DNA of 64,000 nucleotides from an uncultured Dehalococcoidia bacterium (GCA_958295525.1 OY282355.1:1613504-1677503); one strand, 5' to 3'; shown: positions 19,498-29,130, numbered from the stretch's first letter. Translations and numbers: made by a program. The notes: a model not told the origin generated them from the sequence alone.

Positions 19498-20556
19498 ATG
19501 AAAGCCGCCGTGATGCAGGGGATCGACCAAGACCTCGCCATCGAGGAGTTCCGCTCGCCCGACGTTGGCGACGACGACGTGCTCCTGCAAGTGGCCGCCT
19601 GCGGCGTCTGCCACACCGACCTCAAGGTGCAGGACGGCTCCATTCCGACGAGTCTGCCCGCTGTGCTGGGGCACGAGGTCTCCGGCGTCGTCGCGGGCGC
19701 GGGCAAGAACCAGAGCGAGCATTTCAAGGACGGCGACCGCGTCACCGTGGGGATGCGCTTCCGCTGCGGAAGGTGCGAATTCTGCCTCACCGGCCTGCCG
19801 AACCTCTGCCAGCGAATGCCGCTCGGCTCCCCCTACGTCCGGCCCGACGGCGCGGAAGTCACCCGTTGGAACATCGGGGGCTTCACGCAGATGCTCTCCG
19901 TTCCCGCCTATATGGTCTTTCACCTGCCGGACGGCGTCGGGCTCGAAGAGTCCAGCATCGTGGGCTGCCGCGTGACCACCGCCTACAACGCGGTGAAGAA
20001 CGGCGCGCAACTCGCCCCCGGCGAGTCGGCTATGGTCGTCGGATGCGGCGGCGTCGGCCTGAACATCATCCAAATGCTGCGGCTGTTCGGCGCCTACCCC
20101 ATCGTCGCAGTGGACGTCGTGGGGAGCAAGTTGGAGGCCGCGATCTCCTACGGCGCGACCCACATCGTGAACGCATCGTCGGAAGACCCGGTCGAGGCGA
20201 CGATGGAGATCACGAAAGGCGGCGCGCGCAAGACGTTCGAGGCCATCGGCAACCCCGTGACCGCCGACCAAATCGTGCGGGCGACGCGCCCCACCGGCAC
20301 GGCAACCATCGTCGGCGCGATGCCCCCCGGCCCGATCACCATCAACGACTCGCGCTTCCCCTTCAAGGAAATCAAGGTCACGGGCGTGGCGATGCGCCGC
20401 ACCAGCGACGTCGCGGAAGTGCTCGACCTCGTGGCCCAGGGGCGCATCGAATTAGGCTCGTTCATCACCAAACGCTACGGGTTCGAGCAGATCAACGAGG
20501 CGATAGAGGACGTGCACCACGGCGACGTGCTGATGGGCATCACCCTCTGGAACTAG
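19498..20556 (+). CDS. Zinc-dependent alcohol dehydrogenase (MDR family)
   Basis: A 352-residue medium-chain dehydrogenase/reductase. Catalytic zinc ligands are in ACGVCHTDLK and LGHEVSGVV. The structural zinc lobe is present as CGRCEFCLTGLPNLC (C-x2-C-x2-C-x7-C). The cofactor site is MVVGCGGVGLNIIQMLRLFG with a following acidic residue (VAVDVVG), suggesting NAD(H). It oxidises an alcohol or reduces an aldehyde, substrate unknown. GGAAGGAGG lies just before the ATG. It is followed 83 nt later by the DUF427 gene. Confidence 0.9.
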   Translation: MKAAVMQGIDQDLAIEEFRSPDVGDDDVLLQVAACGVCHTDLKVQDGSIPTSLPAVLGHEVSGVVAGAGKNQSEHFKDGDRVTVGMRFRCGRCEFCLTGLPNLCQRMPLGSPYVRPDGAEVTRWNIGGFTQMLSVPAYMVFHLPDGVGLEESSIVGCRVTTAYNAVKNGAQLAPGESAMVVGCGGVGLNIIQMLRLFGAYPIVAVDVVGSKLEAAISYGATHIVNASSEDPVEATMEITKGGARKTFEAIGNPVTADQIVRATRPTGTATIVGAMPPGPITINDSRFPFKEIKVTGVAMRRTSDVAEVLDLVAQGRIELGSFITKRYGFEQINEAIEDVHHGDVLMGITLWN

Positions 20557-20639
20557 GCGGCGGCGGCGGCGCTCCCGCCCTCACGGGAGAACAACGGCAA
20601 GCAACGACTCGTCAGCGAGCGCGACGGAGGAGGACGGCT

Positions 20640-21437
20640 ATGACGCAAGCGTTTAGGGCGCAAGAGGCGGGCGCGGCGAACACGGCGCAGGAGCATCGGG
20701 CCTTCCTGCAGCCGACGCCGAAGCGCATCCGCGTGACCTTCGGCGGCGAAACCATCGCCGACACGACGAACGCGGTCATTATGCACGAGACCCGCCACCA
20801 GCCCGTCTACTACTTCCCCCTGAGCGACGTGCGCTGGGAGTTCCTGGAGGAGACTGCCCACTCCTCCCACTGACCGATCAAGGGAGACGCCCAGTACTGG
20901 AGCGTCAAGGTCGGCGAGCGGGTCGAGGAGAACGCGGTCTGGCGCTACCCGGAGCCGTTGGAGGGCGGCGTGGACGCGCGGGACTACGCCTCCTTCTACT
21001 GGGGCAAGATGGACGCCTGGTTCGAGGAGGAAGAGGAGGTTTTCTCCGGCCCGAAAGACCCCTACACGCGAGTGGACTGCCTCCAAAGTTCCCGCCACGT
21101 CCGCGTCGAAGTGAACGGCGTGACGGTCGCGGAGACGCGCCGCCCCGTGCTGCTGCTGGAGACGGGCCTGCCCCACCGCTACTACATTCCGAGCGCGGAC
21201 GTCCGCATGGACGCGCTCCGCCCAAGCGACCGCGTCGTCGGCTCGCCGTACAAAGGCGAGGCGCAATACCGCCACGTGGACGCGGGGGGCGAGACGTTCG
21301 AGAACATCGCGTGGACGTACCGCTATCCGTCGGCGGAGGCGGCCAAGATCGCCGGCTGCGTCTGCTTCCCGCAAGGCAAGGCCGACGTCTACGTCGACGG
21401 CGCGCTCGAGCCGAAGCCCGTCAGCCGCTGGGACTAG
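20640..21437 (+). CDS. Tandem DUF427 protein with an in-frame UGA codon
   Basis: Two DUF427 domains, each with the pattern RVTFGGETIADT...PVYYFPLSDVRWE. The frame is open from the ATG at 20640 (GGAGGAGG upstream) for 77 codons, meets TGA at 20871-20873, and continues without another stop for 187 codons. The TGA falls in HSSH-x-PIKGDAQYWSV, where family members have Cys (HCPYKG). So it is either a Cys-to-stop mutation, a sequence error, or a selenocysteine codon. A hairpin follows at a bacterial-SECIS-like distance. In the second domain the equivalent Cys is Ser (GSPYKGEAQY). DUF427 function is unknown. If UGA is read as stop, the remainder could start only from weak codons such as TTG 20958. 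Confidence 0.7.
20886..20906 (+). promoter_or_regulatory. Candidate bacterial SECIS hairpin
   Basis: A stem GACGC/GCGTC plus CCA/TGG with one bulged A encloses the loop GTAC (20894-20897). The loop starts 20 nt after the UGA and has G as its first base, both within the loose bacterial SECIS model (loop about 16-37 nt after UGA, G in the first two loop positions). In GC-rich coding sequence such hairpins also arise by chance. Confidence 0.35.
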
Positions 21438-21462
21438 CCGCGCCGTCCCCGCCCCGGTGCCA

Positions 21463-21490
21463 CGTCATTCCCGCGTAGGCGGGAATCCAG
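21463..21490. repeat. REP-like palindromic repeat
   Basis: A full copy of the family (CGTCATTCCCGCGTAGGCGG then GAATCCAG) in the 95-nt gap between the convergent DUF427 and DUF3782-like genes. Confidence 0.65.
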
Positions 21491-21532
21491 AAGGCGCGCA
21501 AGCGCCCCCACGGCGCATATATGGACGCCCTG

Positions 21533-22177
21533 TTAGTCCGCTTTCAGGGCGTGCGCGTCCATTTCGTGCCAGAAGATTTTGCCGGACTCGACCTCGCTCT
21601 TGACGCGGTTGTCGAGGCGCAGGCCAGCGACGACGGCTCGGGCGGGCTTGCCCGTGAACCGCGCCAGCATATTGGCGTTGCGGACGGCGCGGACGGCGTC
21701 GCGCTCGTTGACCGTGTAGGAGACTTCGACAGCGACGTAGCAGAGTTCGCCGTCGGCGTCGGCGGCTTCCATAATGACGTCGGCGCGCCGGAAACTGATC
21801 ATTTCGTTGCGCGGGATGTCCGAGACGTCTTGGAAACGCGACAGGTCGCCGATCTCCTGCCCGGCGAGCAAGCGCGTCAGCCTGAGCCCGACGCTCTCGG
21901 CGATGAGGTCCGCTTCCGCAACCGCGACGCTCTTGGCGTGCGCGCCTTTCAAGTTCCCGACGTCGTCGGTCAGCCGCTTGACGTCGGACTTCAACTCCCT
22001 AAAGTTGGTCTCCACCTTCTCGAACCGCCGGTTCGTGGCCTCGATGAACTCGGCCAGCCTCTGGGGCATTTCGATGAGTTCGCGCGTGAGCAGGCGCGAG
22101 CGCATGGCCTCGAGCCACTCGGGGCGCTCGTCGAGAATCCGGATCAGGTCTTCTATGGTGTCTATCGTGGTGGTCAT
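21533..22177 (-). CDS. DUF3782-like coiled-coil protein with PD-(D/E)xK-like end
   Basis: A 214-residue protein. The N-terminal half is helical and likely coiled coil (EATNRRFEKVETNFRELKSD). The C-terminal half has RADVIMEA...LCYVAVEVSYTVNERD, which resembles the beta-sheet core of PD-(D/E)xK nuclease-fold proteins of the DUF3782 type; the usual Lys after the acidic residue is not seen (VAVEVS), so activity is doubtful. Such proteins often occur as multicopy accessory genes. It stands alone, convergent to DUF427 and just downstream of the ABC exporter genes. Confidence 0.65.
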   Translation of the reverse strand: MTTTIDTIEDLIRILDERPEWLEAMRSRLLTRELIEMPQRLAEFIEATNRRFEKVETNFRELKSDVKRLTDDVGNLKGAHAKSVAVAEADLIAESVGLRLTRLLAGQEIGDLSRFQDVSDIPRNEMISFRRADVIMEAADADGELCYVAVEVSYTVNERDAVRAVRNANMLARFTGKPARAVVAGLRLDNRVKSEVESGKIFWHEMDAHALKAD

Positions 22178-22236
22178 AGCGGCGCTCCCAACGGCATTCT
22201 ACCACGCGGCGCCGCTCCGCCGCCCGCCGTCGGCGC

Positions 22237-24123
22237 TTACGCCTGCGCGAGCGCGGGCTCCGGCAACTCGTCGTCGAACTCGTTGGCCGGGGCGTATTCG
22301 CGTTTCGCGCCGGAGGCCGCGAGGCGCGCGTGCAATTCGTACTGCTTGGCGTACAGCCCGCCGAGCGCGACCAGTTCGTCGTGGTCGCCCGCCTCCACGA
22401 TGCGCCCCTGCTCCATCACGACGATTTTGTCGGCGTTGCGTATCGTGGAAAGCCGGTGCGCGATGACGATGGCGGTGCGCCCATAGAGCATCTTGCCGAT
22501 CGCCTGCTGGATGAGTTGCTCCGTGCGGGTGTCCACGCTCGCGGTCGCCTCGTCCAGCACGATGATGCGCGGGTCGGCGACGAGGGCGCGCGCGAAACTG
22601 ACTAGTTGCCGCTGGCCGAGGCTCATATTGCCGCCGCGCTCCTCCATCATCGTGTCGTAGCCGTCGGGGAGGCTGGTCACGTGGGCGTGCAGGTCGACGG
22701 CTTTCGCGGCGCCGCGCACTTGCTCGTCGCTCGCTTCGGGGTGGTTGTAGCGGATGTTGTCCGTTATCGTGCCGGAGAATTGGAACGGCTCTTGCAGCAC
22801 GATGCCCATCTGACGGGCGAGGGAAGCGCGGGTGACGGAGCGGACGTCGCGCCCGTCCACCGTGACGCGCCCGCCGGAGACGTCGTAGAAGCGCGAGACG
22901 AGCGCGGCCATCGTCGTTTTGCCCGCGCCGGTGCGCCCCACGAACGCGACCGTCGTTCCGGGCTCGATGTCGAGGCACACGTTCCGCAGCACAGGCTTGC
23001 CGGGCTCGTACTCGAACGAGACGTCCTCGTAGCGCACCGCTCCGGCGATAGGGGGCATCTCCTCGGCGTCGGGCGCGTCCACGAGGTCGGGCTGCGTGTC
23101 CAGCAGGTCGAATATCCGCGCCCCGGACGCCATCGCCCGTTGCAATTGCGTGAACTGCATCGTGAGGCTGCGGATCGGATCGAAGAACCGCTGAATGTAG
23201 AGGGTGAACTGGACGAGTTGCCCGCTCCCCAGCAGGCCGCCCAGCACGAGCCTTCCGCCGAAGACGATGGTCGCCGCGAGCCCGAACGACATAAACATTT
23301 CCACGACCGGCATCAGCGACGAGGAGAGTCGCTGCGCCCGCAGGTTCGTGTCGAGGTGTTTGTAGTTGAGATCGTCGAACTCCTCGAGGTTTTTCTTCTG
23401 CCGGTTCATGCTCTGCACGACGCGCACGCCGTCCAGATTTTCGGCGAGCGAGGCGTTCACGCGCGAGATGGCGACCCGCACGCGCAGGAACGCCGGGCGC
23501 GCGTGCTTCTGCCATACGTAGATGATGCCGATCAATACGGGGAGCGCGGCGAACGAGAGCGCGGACAGCCTCGCGTTGGTGACGAGCATAATTGCGATGA
23601 TGCCCGTCAGGCTCAGCAGGTCGGCGATGCTGAGCACGACGATGTCCAGGAACTCTTGCAACTGATAGACGTCGTTCTGCGCCCGCGACATTATGGAGCC
23701 GACTTTGTGGCGGTTGTGGAACGACATCGGAAGCCGCTGCAGATGCTGGAACAACTCGTTCCGCAGGTCGTAGATCACGCGCTGGCTCACCCGCGCCAGC
23801 AGCGCCTGATGGATGTAGTTGGCCGCGTAGTGCACGACGAGCACGCCGGCGAAGAGCATCGCGAGCGTGTTCAGGCCGGAGAGGTCGCCGTTGGAAATGT
23901 AGCGGTCTATCCCTACCGCGATGATGGCCGGTATCGCCACCGTCGCCATCGTGTAGACGAGCACCGCCGCGAGGCTGAGGAGCACGGCGCCCCGGTAAGG
24001 CCCCGCGTAGCGCAGCAGCCGCATAACGACGCGCTGATCGTAGAGCCGCGTTCCGTCCTCGTCTATGTCTCCGGAGCGGCCTCGCATCAGCCAGTTGCCG
24101 CCCCCGCCGCTGTTCATCATCAT
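22237..24123 (-). CDS. ABC exporter half-transporter, consensus ATPase subunit
   Basis: A 628-residue protein with six membrane helices (about 45-325) followed by an ATPase domain: Walker A GRTGAGKTT (396-404), Walker B IVLDEAT with catalytic Glu525, H-loop His556. The signature is MSLGQ (500-504), not LSGGQ. With its 4-nt-overlapping partner it forms the asymmetric pair known from heterodimeric exporters such as TM287/288: this subunit brings the catalytic Glu, the partner the canonical signature. The cargo may be lipid or drug; it is not predictable. Confidence 0.92.
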   Translation of the reverse strand: MMMNSGGGGNWLMRGRSGDIDEDGTRLYDQRVVMRLLRYAGPYRGAVLLSLAAVLVYTMATVAIPAIIAVGIDRYISNGDLSGLNTLAMLFAGVLVVHYAANYIHQALLARVSQRVIYDLRNELFQHLQRLPMSFHNRHKVGSIMSRAQNDVYQLQEFLDIVVLSIADLLSLTGIIAIMLVTNARLSALSFAALPVLIGIIYVWQKHARPAFLRVRVAISRVNASLAENLDGVRVVQSMNRQKKNLEEFDDLNYKHLDTNLRAQRLSSSLMPVVEMFMSFGLAATIVFGGRLVLGGLLGSGQLVQFTLYIQRFFDPIRSLTMQFTQLQRAMASGARIFDLLDTQPDLVDAPDAEEMPPIAGAVRYEDVSFEYEPGKPVLRNVCLDIEPGTTVAFVGRTGAGKTTMAALVSRFYDVSGGRVTVDGRDVRSVTRASLARQMGIVLQEPFQFSGTITDNIRYNHPEASDEQVRGAAKAVDLHAHVTSLPDGYDTMMEERGGNMSLGQRQLVSFARALVADPRIIVLDEATASVDTRTEQLIQQAIGKMLYGRTAIVIAHRLSTIRNADKIVVMEQGRIVEAGDHDELVALGGLYAKQYELHARLAASGAKREYAPANEFDDELPEPALAQA

Positions 24124-25913
24124 AGCGCGCCGCTCCGCAGCGGAACCGCCCGCGCGCGGACGGCGGCCGTTCCGTTGAGACTCGTGGCGTACTGCAACTC
24201 CGTTACGTGGGTGAACAGCCCGCCCGACGCGATCAACTCGTCGGGCGTTCCCATCTCGCCGATTTCGCCGTCTTGCATCACGACGACCAGCCCCGCGTGG
24301 CGAATGGACGACAGCCGGTGCGCGATGATGAACGTCGTCCTGCCGCGCACGACCTCCGCCATCGCGTCTTGAATGCGCGACTCCGTGCCCGCGTCCACGC
24401 TGGACGTCGAGTCGTCGAGCACGAGGATCGGCGGATCGAGCGCGAGCGTCCGGGCGATGGAGAGCCGCTGCCGCTGCCCGCCGGAGAGCGACACGCCCCG
24501 CTCGCCGATGACCGTCTCGTATCCGTCCGGCATGGCCTCAATCTCGTCGTGAATCTGCGCCGTTTTCGCCGCGGCGACGATTTCGTCCATAGACGCGCCT
24601 TCCCGTCCGTAGGCGATGTTCTCCGCCACCGTCGCGCTGAAGAGGAAGACGTCTTGCTGCACGACGCCGATGGCCGACCGCAGCGAGGGCAGCGTGAACT
24701 CGCGCACGTCCGCGCCGTCTATCGTGACGCGCCCGCCGTCGACGTCGTAGAAGCGCGCCAGCAGGCTCATCAGCGTCGTTTTGCCGGAGCCCGGCGCGCC
24801 CATCAGCGCGACCGCCTGGCCGGGCGCCGCTTCGAACGACACTTTCCGCACGGCGTCGCGTCCGCCGTAGCCGAACGAGACGTTCTCGAACCGCACGCGC
24901 CCGCGCACGTTCCGCAGCGGAACCGCCCCCGGCGACTCGCTCACCGGCGACTCCGCATCCAGCACGGCGAACAGCCGCTCGCCCGCCGACGCCGCCCGCG
25001 CGAACGTGTTGACGAGGAACCCCACCATGCGGATCGGCTGCACCAGCAGGCTGATGTACAGCAGGAACTCCGTCAGTTCCCCCGGCGTCATCCGCCCGTC
25101 GATCACCGCCCGCCCCCCGAACCACAGAATCACTCCCGACGACGCCCAGAAAATCATCTGCATCAGCGAGGTGTTGAACGATTGCGCCAGATTCACGCGG
25201 TAGGCGCGCTCGAACACCGTGCGGTTCTGCGCCTCGAACTTGGCTTCTTCGTGCGCCTCCGCCCCGAACGCCTTGACGACGCGCTGCCCCGACAGGTTCT
25301 CCTGCAGCACGGTCGTCAGTTTGCCCATTTCGATCTGCGTCTGCAGCCACATACGGCGCATCCGCCTGCTCGCCCACACCGCCCTCGCGCCGATCAGAGG
25401 CGCGAACAGCAGGCTGATGAACGCCAGCGGAACGTCGGTCAGCAGCATCATCGCGGCGGCGCCGAGCGTGAGAATCGTGATCTGCCCGGAGCGGATCAGC
25501 CCCATGCTCACGAACATCCGCATCATCTCCACGTCGATCGTGGCTTTCGACATCAGGTTGCCCGTGTGCTCGCGGTCGTGGAACGCGAAACTCAGCCGCT
25601 GGAGTTTGTCGTAGAGCAACCCGCGCACGCGGTAGGCGACGCGCTGCGACACGGCCTCCGCCATATACAGATTGACGTAGTTGAACACGCCTCGCGCCGC
25701 GACGACGCCGATGATCAGCAGCCCCAGCGTCAGGAGATAGCCCGTGTCCGCCTGCTCGGCGCCGGTCCCGAGCGCCGCGTCCACCGACCTCCCGATGATG
25801 CGGGGCACGGCCAGGAACAGCCCGGTCGCCGCGAAGAGCGACGCCCAGGCGACGGCGAGCCGCCACCGATCGAGGGCGGCCAACTTCGTTATTCGCCAGA
25901 GGATTCTTCGCAT
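24120..25913 (-). CDS. ABC exporter half-transporter, degenerate ATPase subunit
   Basis: A 597-residue protein with six membrane helices and an ATPase domain: Walker A GAPGSGKTT (372-380), canonical LSGGQ (476-480), H-loop His532. The Walker B ends LVLDDST, so the catalytic Glu is Asp501, making this the subunit with the degenerate site. It is first in the operon; its stop overlaps the partner's start by 4 nt, ensuring equal synthesis. Confidence 0.92.
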   Translation of the reverse strand: MRRILWRITKLAALDRWRLAVAWASLFAATGLFLAVPRIIGRSVDAALGTGAEQADTGYLLTLGLLIIGVVAARGVFNYVNLYMAEAVSQRVAYRVRGLLYDKLQRLSFAFHDREHTGNLMSKATIDVEMMRMFVSMGLIRSGQITILTLGAAAMMLLTDVPLAFISLLFAPLIGARAVWASRRMRRMWLQTQIEMGKLTTVLQENLSGQRVVKAFGAEAHEEAKFEAQNRTVFERAYRVNLAQSFNTSLMQMIFWASSGVILWFGGRAVIDGRMTPGELTEFLLYISLLVQPIRMVGFLVNTFARAASAGERLFAVLDAESPVSESPGAVPLRNVRGRVRFENVSFGYGGRDAVRKVSFEAAPGQAVALMGAPGSGKTTLMSLLARFYDVDGGRVTIDGADVREFTLPSLRSAIGVVQQDVFLFSATVAENIAYGREGASMDEIVAAAKTAQIHDEIEAMPDGYETVIGERGVSLSGGQRQRLSIARTLALDPPILVLDDSTSSVDAGTESRIQDAMAEVVRGRTTFIIAHRLSSIRHAGLVVVMQDGEIGEMGTPDELIASGGLFTHVTELQYATSLNGTAAVRARAVPLRSGAL

Positions 25914-25995
25914 CAGGGCGCGCTAACGGACATGCAAGGGAACATAATAGGGCAAGTATACGCCATCGGAGGGCGCGCCTCCCTCCCCCCAGCGG

Positions 25996-27651
25996 TCACA
26001 CTTCCATTGGGACGGTGAGGATCATTGGGCGGCGGCGGGTCTCTTTGTAAAGGAAGCGGCCCATCGCCTCGCGGACGCGGCCGCCTACGGAGTCTTCGTC
26101 GAGCGGGTCGAGGTTGGGCGCGCGGAGGGCTTCGGCGGCGACGGCGGCGGCGCGCTCCATCAGTTCCTCGCCCTCGCCCGGCGCGGCGAAGCCGCTGGAG
26201 ACGACCTCCGGCTCGCCGTAGACTTTGCCGGTGGCGCGGTCGACGGGAACGACGACGACGAGGAAGCCGTCGCGGGAGAGCATTCGGCGGTCGCGGAGAA
26301 CGGCGTCGCCCACGTCCCAGATGCGGAGGCCGTCGACGTAGACGTGGCCTGCGGGAACGCGGTCGGTCACGCGCGCGCCGCCGGCGTCTATTTCGAGGAC
26401 GTCGCCGTCTTCGAGAATGACGACGTTTTCGGGGGCGACGCCGGCGAGGCGGGCGAGGTTGGCGTGCGCGGCGAGCATGCGGTATTCGCCGTGCACGGGG
26501 ACGAAGTGCCGCGGCTGCATCAGGCGGAGCATCAGTTTGAGTTCCTCTTGGCTCGCGTGGCCGGGGACGTGGACGCCGGGGGCGGTGGCGCGGGTGAGCG
26601 CTTTGACGCCGCGCCGCGCGAGTTTGTCCACGACGGAGGAGATGACGGTTTCGTTGCCGGGAATGGCTGATGCGGAGAGGACGACGGTGTCGCTTTCCTG
26701 GAGGGCGATGTCGCGGTGGGCGTTGTTGGCGACGCGGGAGAGGACGGAGAGGGGCTCGCCTTGCGCGCCGGTGAGGACGATGACTTGCCGGTCGAGCGGA
26801 AGCGCGGCGAGGGCGCGCAGGTCAAGGAGCGCGCCGGAGGGCGCGTTCAGGTAGCCCTTCGCGGCGGCCATCTGCACGTTGTCGATCATAGAGCGTCCGG
26901 CGGGGGCGACCTTGCGCCCGTGCTTCACTGCGGCGTCGAGCGTTTGCTGAACGCGGGCGATGAGGGACGCGAAGGTGGCGATGAGCACGCGCCCCTCGGC
27001 GGCGCCGACGACGTGATCAAGCGCGGTGGAGACGACGCTCTCGGAGGGCGTGTAGCCCGGGTTTTCGGCGTAGGTGGAGTCGGAGAGAAGGAGCAGGACG
27101 CCCTCGGCGCCGAGTTGGGCGAGGCGCTGCAGGTCGGTGGGGCGTCCGTCCACGGGCGTGTGGTCTATCTTGAAGTCGCCGGTGTGGACGACGAGGCCGG
27201 CGGGGGTGCGGAGGGCGATGCCGCAAGCGTCGGGGATGCTGTGGCAGACGCGGAAGTATTCGGCTTCTATGCCGCCGAGCCGGATGACGCCGCCCGCGTC
27301 AATTTCGTTCAGTTCGCAGCCGGTGACGCGGCGCTGGCGCAGTTTGACGTCGATGAGGTCGCGCGCGAGGGGCGGCGCGTAGACGGGGACGCGAAGCCTT
27401 TGCAGCAGATGGGGGAGCGCGCCGGTGTGGTCTTCGTGGCCGTGCGTCACCAGAACGGCGCGGACGCGGTCGGCGTTGGCGAAGAGGTAGGAGGCGTCGG
27501 GGAGCACGAGGTCGACGCCGAGCATATCGGCTTTGGGGAACATCAGCCCGGCGTCTATGACGACGATGTCGTCTCCGCATTCGACGCAGAGCATATTCTT
27601 GCCGACCTCGCCGAGGCCGCCGAGAGGGATGACGCGGAGGGGAGGGGGCAT
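25996..27651 (-). CDS. rnj: Ribonuclease J
   Basis: A 551-residue metallo-beta-lactamase/beta-CASP nuclease with 5'-to-3' exo- and endonuclease activity in mRNA decay and rRNA maturation. Motifs: VLVTHGHEDHTGALP (zinc ligands at 70-75), GDFKIDHTPVDG, LLSDSTYAENPG and FVPVHGEYRMLAAHANLA. The length and C-terminal domain are typical. The start lies 1 nt after the stop of the UDG gene, so translation is coupled. Confidence 0.95.
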   Translation of the reverse strand: MPPPLRVIPLGGLGEVGKNMLCVECGDDIVVIDAGLMFPKADMLGVDLVLPDASYLFANADRVRAVLVTHGHEDHTGALPHLLQRLRVPVYAPPLARDLIDVKLRQRRVTGCELNEIDAGGVIRLGGIEAEYFRVCHSIPDACGIALRTPAGLVVHTGDFKIDHTPVDGRPTDLQRLAQLGAEGVLLLLSDSTYAENPGYTPSESVVSTALDHVVGAAEGRVLIATFASLIARVQQTLDAAVKHGRKVAPAGRSMIDNVQMAAAKGYLNAPSGALLDLRALAALPLDRQVIVLTGAQGEPLSVLSRVANNAHRDIALQESDTVVLSASAIPGNETVISSVVDKLARRGVKALTRATAPGVHVPGHASQEELKLMLRLMQPRHFVPVHGEYRMLAAHANLARLAGVAPENVVILEDGDVLEIDAGGARVTDRVPAGHVYVDGLRIWDVGDAVLRDRRMLSRDGFLVVVVPVDRATGKVYGEPEVVSSGFAAPGEGEELMERAAAVAAEALRAPNLDPLDEDSVGGRVREAMGRFLYKETRRRPMILTVPMEV

Positions 27652-27652
27652 G

Positions 27653-28273
27653 CTAGAACATGCTCGTCTGCTGGGAGCCTTCGTCTGCGGCGAGGGCCCA
27701 GGGAGCGCCGTCGCCGGGCGGGGGCGGGGGTTGGCGGAGGAGTTCGCCGAGTTTGGCGAAATCGGCTTCTATGACTGCCCGGAGCGCGCCGTTGTGGAGC
27801 GCGGCGGCGGGATGATAGAGGGGAAAGATGGTGACGCCGTCGAACACGCGGGGGCGGGCGCGGACTTTGCTGATGGAGTCGCGGGGGAACCAGCGGGCGA
27901 GCGCATGGCGTCCGAGCGGGACGATGACTTTCGGGCGAATGGCGGCTATCTGATCGTCGAGATAGTGGGCGCAGGCGCTGATCTCGCCCGGGAAGGGGTC
28001 GCGGTTGTTGGGAGGGCGGCACTTCACCATATTGGTGATGAAAACGTCCTCCCGCTCGAGGCCGATGGAGCGGAGCAGTTCGTCGAGGAACTGTCCGGCG
28101 GGACCGACGAACGGCCTACCCTGCCGGTCTTCGTTGAAGCCGGGGCCTTCGCCGATGAACATCAGCGCGGCTTGCGGGTCGCCCTCGCCGGGGACGGCGT
28201 TTTCGCGTCCGGCGTGGAGAGCGCACTCGGCGCAGGCGCGGATCCGCTGACGGAGTGTTTCGAGGTCGGCCAT
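27653..28273 (-). CDS. udg: Family 4 uracil-DNA glycosylase (4Fe-4S)
   Basis: A 206-residue protein that removes uracil from DNA. Four Cys for the iron-sulfur cluster are visible: CAEC near the N-terminus, NMVKCRPP and SACAHYL. Motif A is GEGPGFNEDRQGRPFVGPAG (family 4 usually has GEAPG, here Glu-Gly-Pro-Gly) and motif B is YHPAAAL. It sits between acpP and rnj on the minus strand. Confidence 0.93.
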   Translation of the reverse strand: MADLETLRQRIRACAECALHAGRENAVPGEGDPQAALMFIGEGPGFNEDRQGRPFVGPAGQFLDELLRSIGLEREDVFITNMVKCRPPNNRDPFPGEISACAHYLDDQIAAIRPKVIVPLGRHALARWFPRDSISKVRARPRVFDGVTIFPLYHPAAALHNGALRAVIEADFAKLGELLRQPPPPPGDGAPWALAADEGSQQTSMF

Positions 28274-28284
28274 GCCCCGTTCCG

Positions 28285-28542
28285 CTAGTCGAAGACGCCT
28301 TTGCCCTTGATGAAGTCGACCGCGTCCTGAATGGAGCGGATCCCCTCCGCCTCCTCGTCGGAGATCTTCAGCGGGGCGTCGGGGGTGGAGAACTCCTCCT
28401 CGAACGCCATGATCAACTCGACGAGGTCGAGGGAGTCGGCGTTGAGGTCGTCGACGAAAGACGCATCCATCGTGACTGCGGCCTCGTCGGCGCCGAGCCT
28501 GTCCACCACTACCTTCTGCACGCGGTCGTAAACGGTCGCCAT
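28285..28542 (-). CDS. acpP: Acyl carrier protein
   Basis: An 85-residue acidic helical protein. The phosphopantetheine serine lies in [20 protein letters not shown]. It carries acyl chains in fatty acid synthesis and works with FabD (54754-55668). The gene is between nusB and udg, away from the other fab genes. Confidence 0.96.
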   Translation of the reverse strand: MATVYDRVQKVVVDRLGADEAAVTMDASFVDDLNADSLDLVELIMAFEEEFSTPDAPLKISDEEAEGIRSIQDAVDFIKGKGVFD

Positions 28543-28552
28543 ATCTTTGTCC

Positions 28553-29023
28553 TCAGCCGGAGTGTGTTGCGCTGCGGCGCCGGTCGTAGGAGGCGCCGAG
28601 CAAGCCGTTGACGAATCTCCCTGAACTCTCGCCGCCGAAGGCTTTGGCCAGTTCCACCGCCTCGTTGATCGCGGCGAGCGGAGGGGTGGGCGAGTCCTCC
28701 CGCAACTCGTAGAGGCCTAGCCGCAGAATGGCGCGGTCGATGGCGGCGAGTTGCCCGACGGGCCAGAGCGGAGCGTGGCGGCTAATGAAAGCGTCCAGTT
28801 CCTCCTGACAGGCGAGCACGCCCTGCACCCAGCCTTCCGCGAGGGCTCGCGCCTCTTCGGAGGGGCGTGTTTCCTCGGCGCGCGCATCCAGGGCGGCGCG
28901 CCACTCGTGGCCGGTGAGGTCGTGCTCGTAGAGCGTTTGGAGCGCGAGCACGCGCCCTTGCCGGGCGCGCTTGCTCCGGCGGCCTTTGCTTGCCGTTCGC
29001 GCGGCGGGAAGAGATTCGGTCAT
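28553..29023 (-). CDS. nusB: Transcription antitermination factor NusB
   Basis: A 156-residue all-helical protein with a basic N-terminus ([22 protein letters not shown]), then [15 protein letters not shown] and [26 protein letters not shown], the family's conserved C-terminal half. It binds boxA RNA with NusE for rRNA antitermination. First gene of the nusB-acpP-udg-rnj run; 10 nt to acpP. Confidence 0.95.
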   Translation of the reverse strand: MTESLPAARTASKGRRSKRARQGRVLALQTLYEHDLTGHEWRAALDARAEETRPSEEARALAEGWVQGVLACQEELDAFISRHAPLWPVGQLAAIDRAILRLGLYELREDSPTPPLAAINEAVELAKAFGGESSGRFVNGLLGASYDRRRSATHSG

Positions 29024-29130
29024 CGGATGTTAACGAGGCGCCCCGATCCGGTTGTCGAAGCGCTAGCGGAGACTATCTTACGCCAATCGCGCCGGTTGCG
29101 TCTAGGTCTGGGAGAGCAAGGGGGGCGTTC

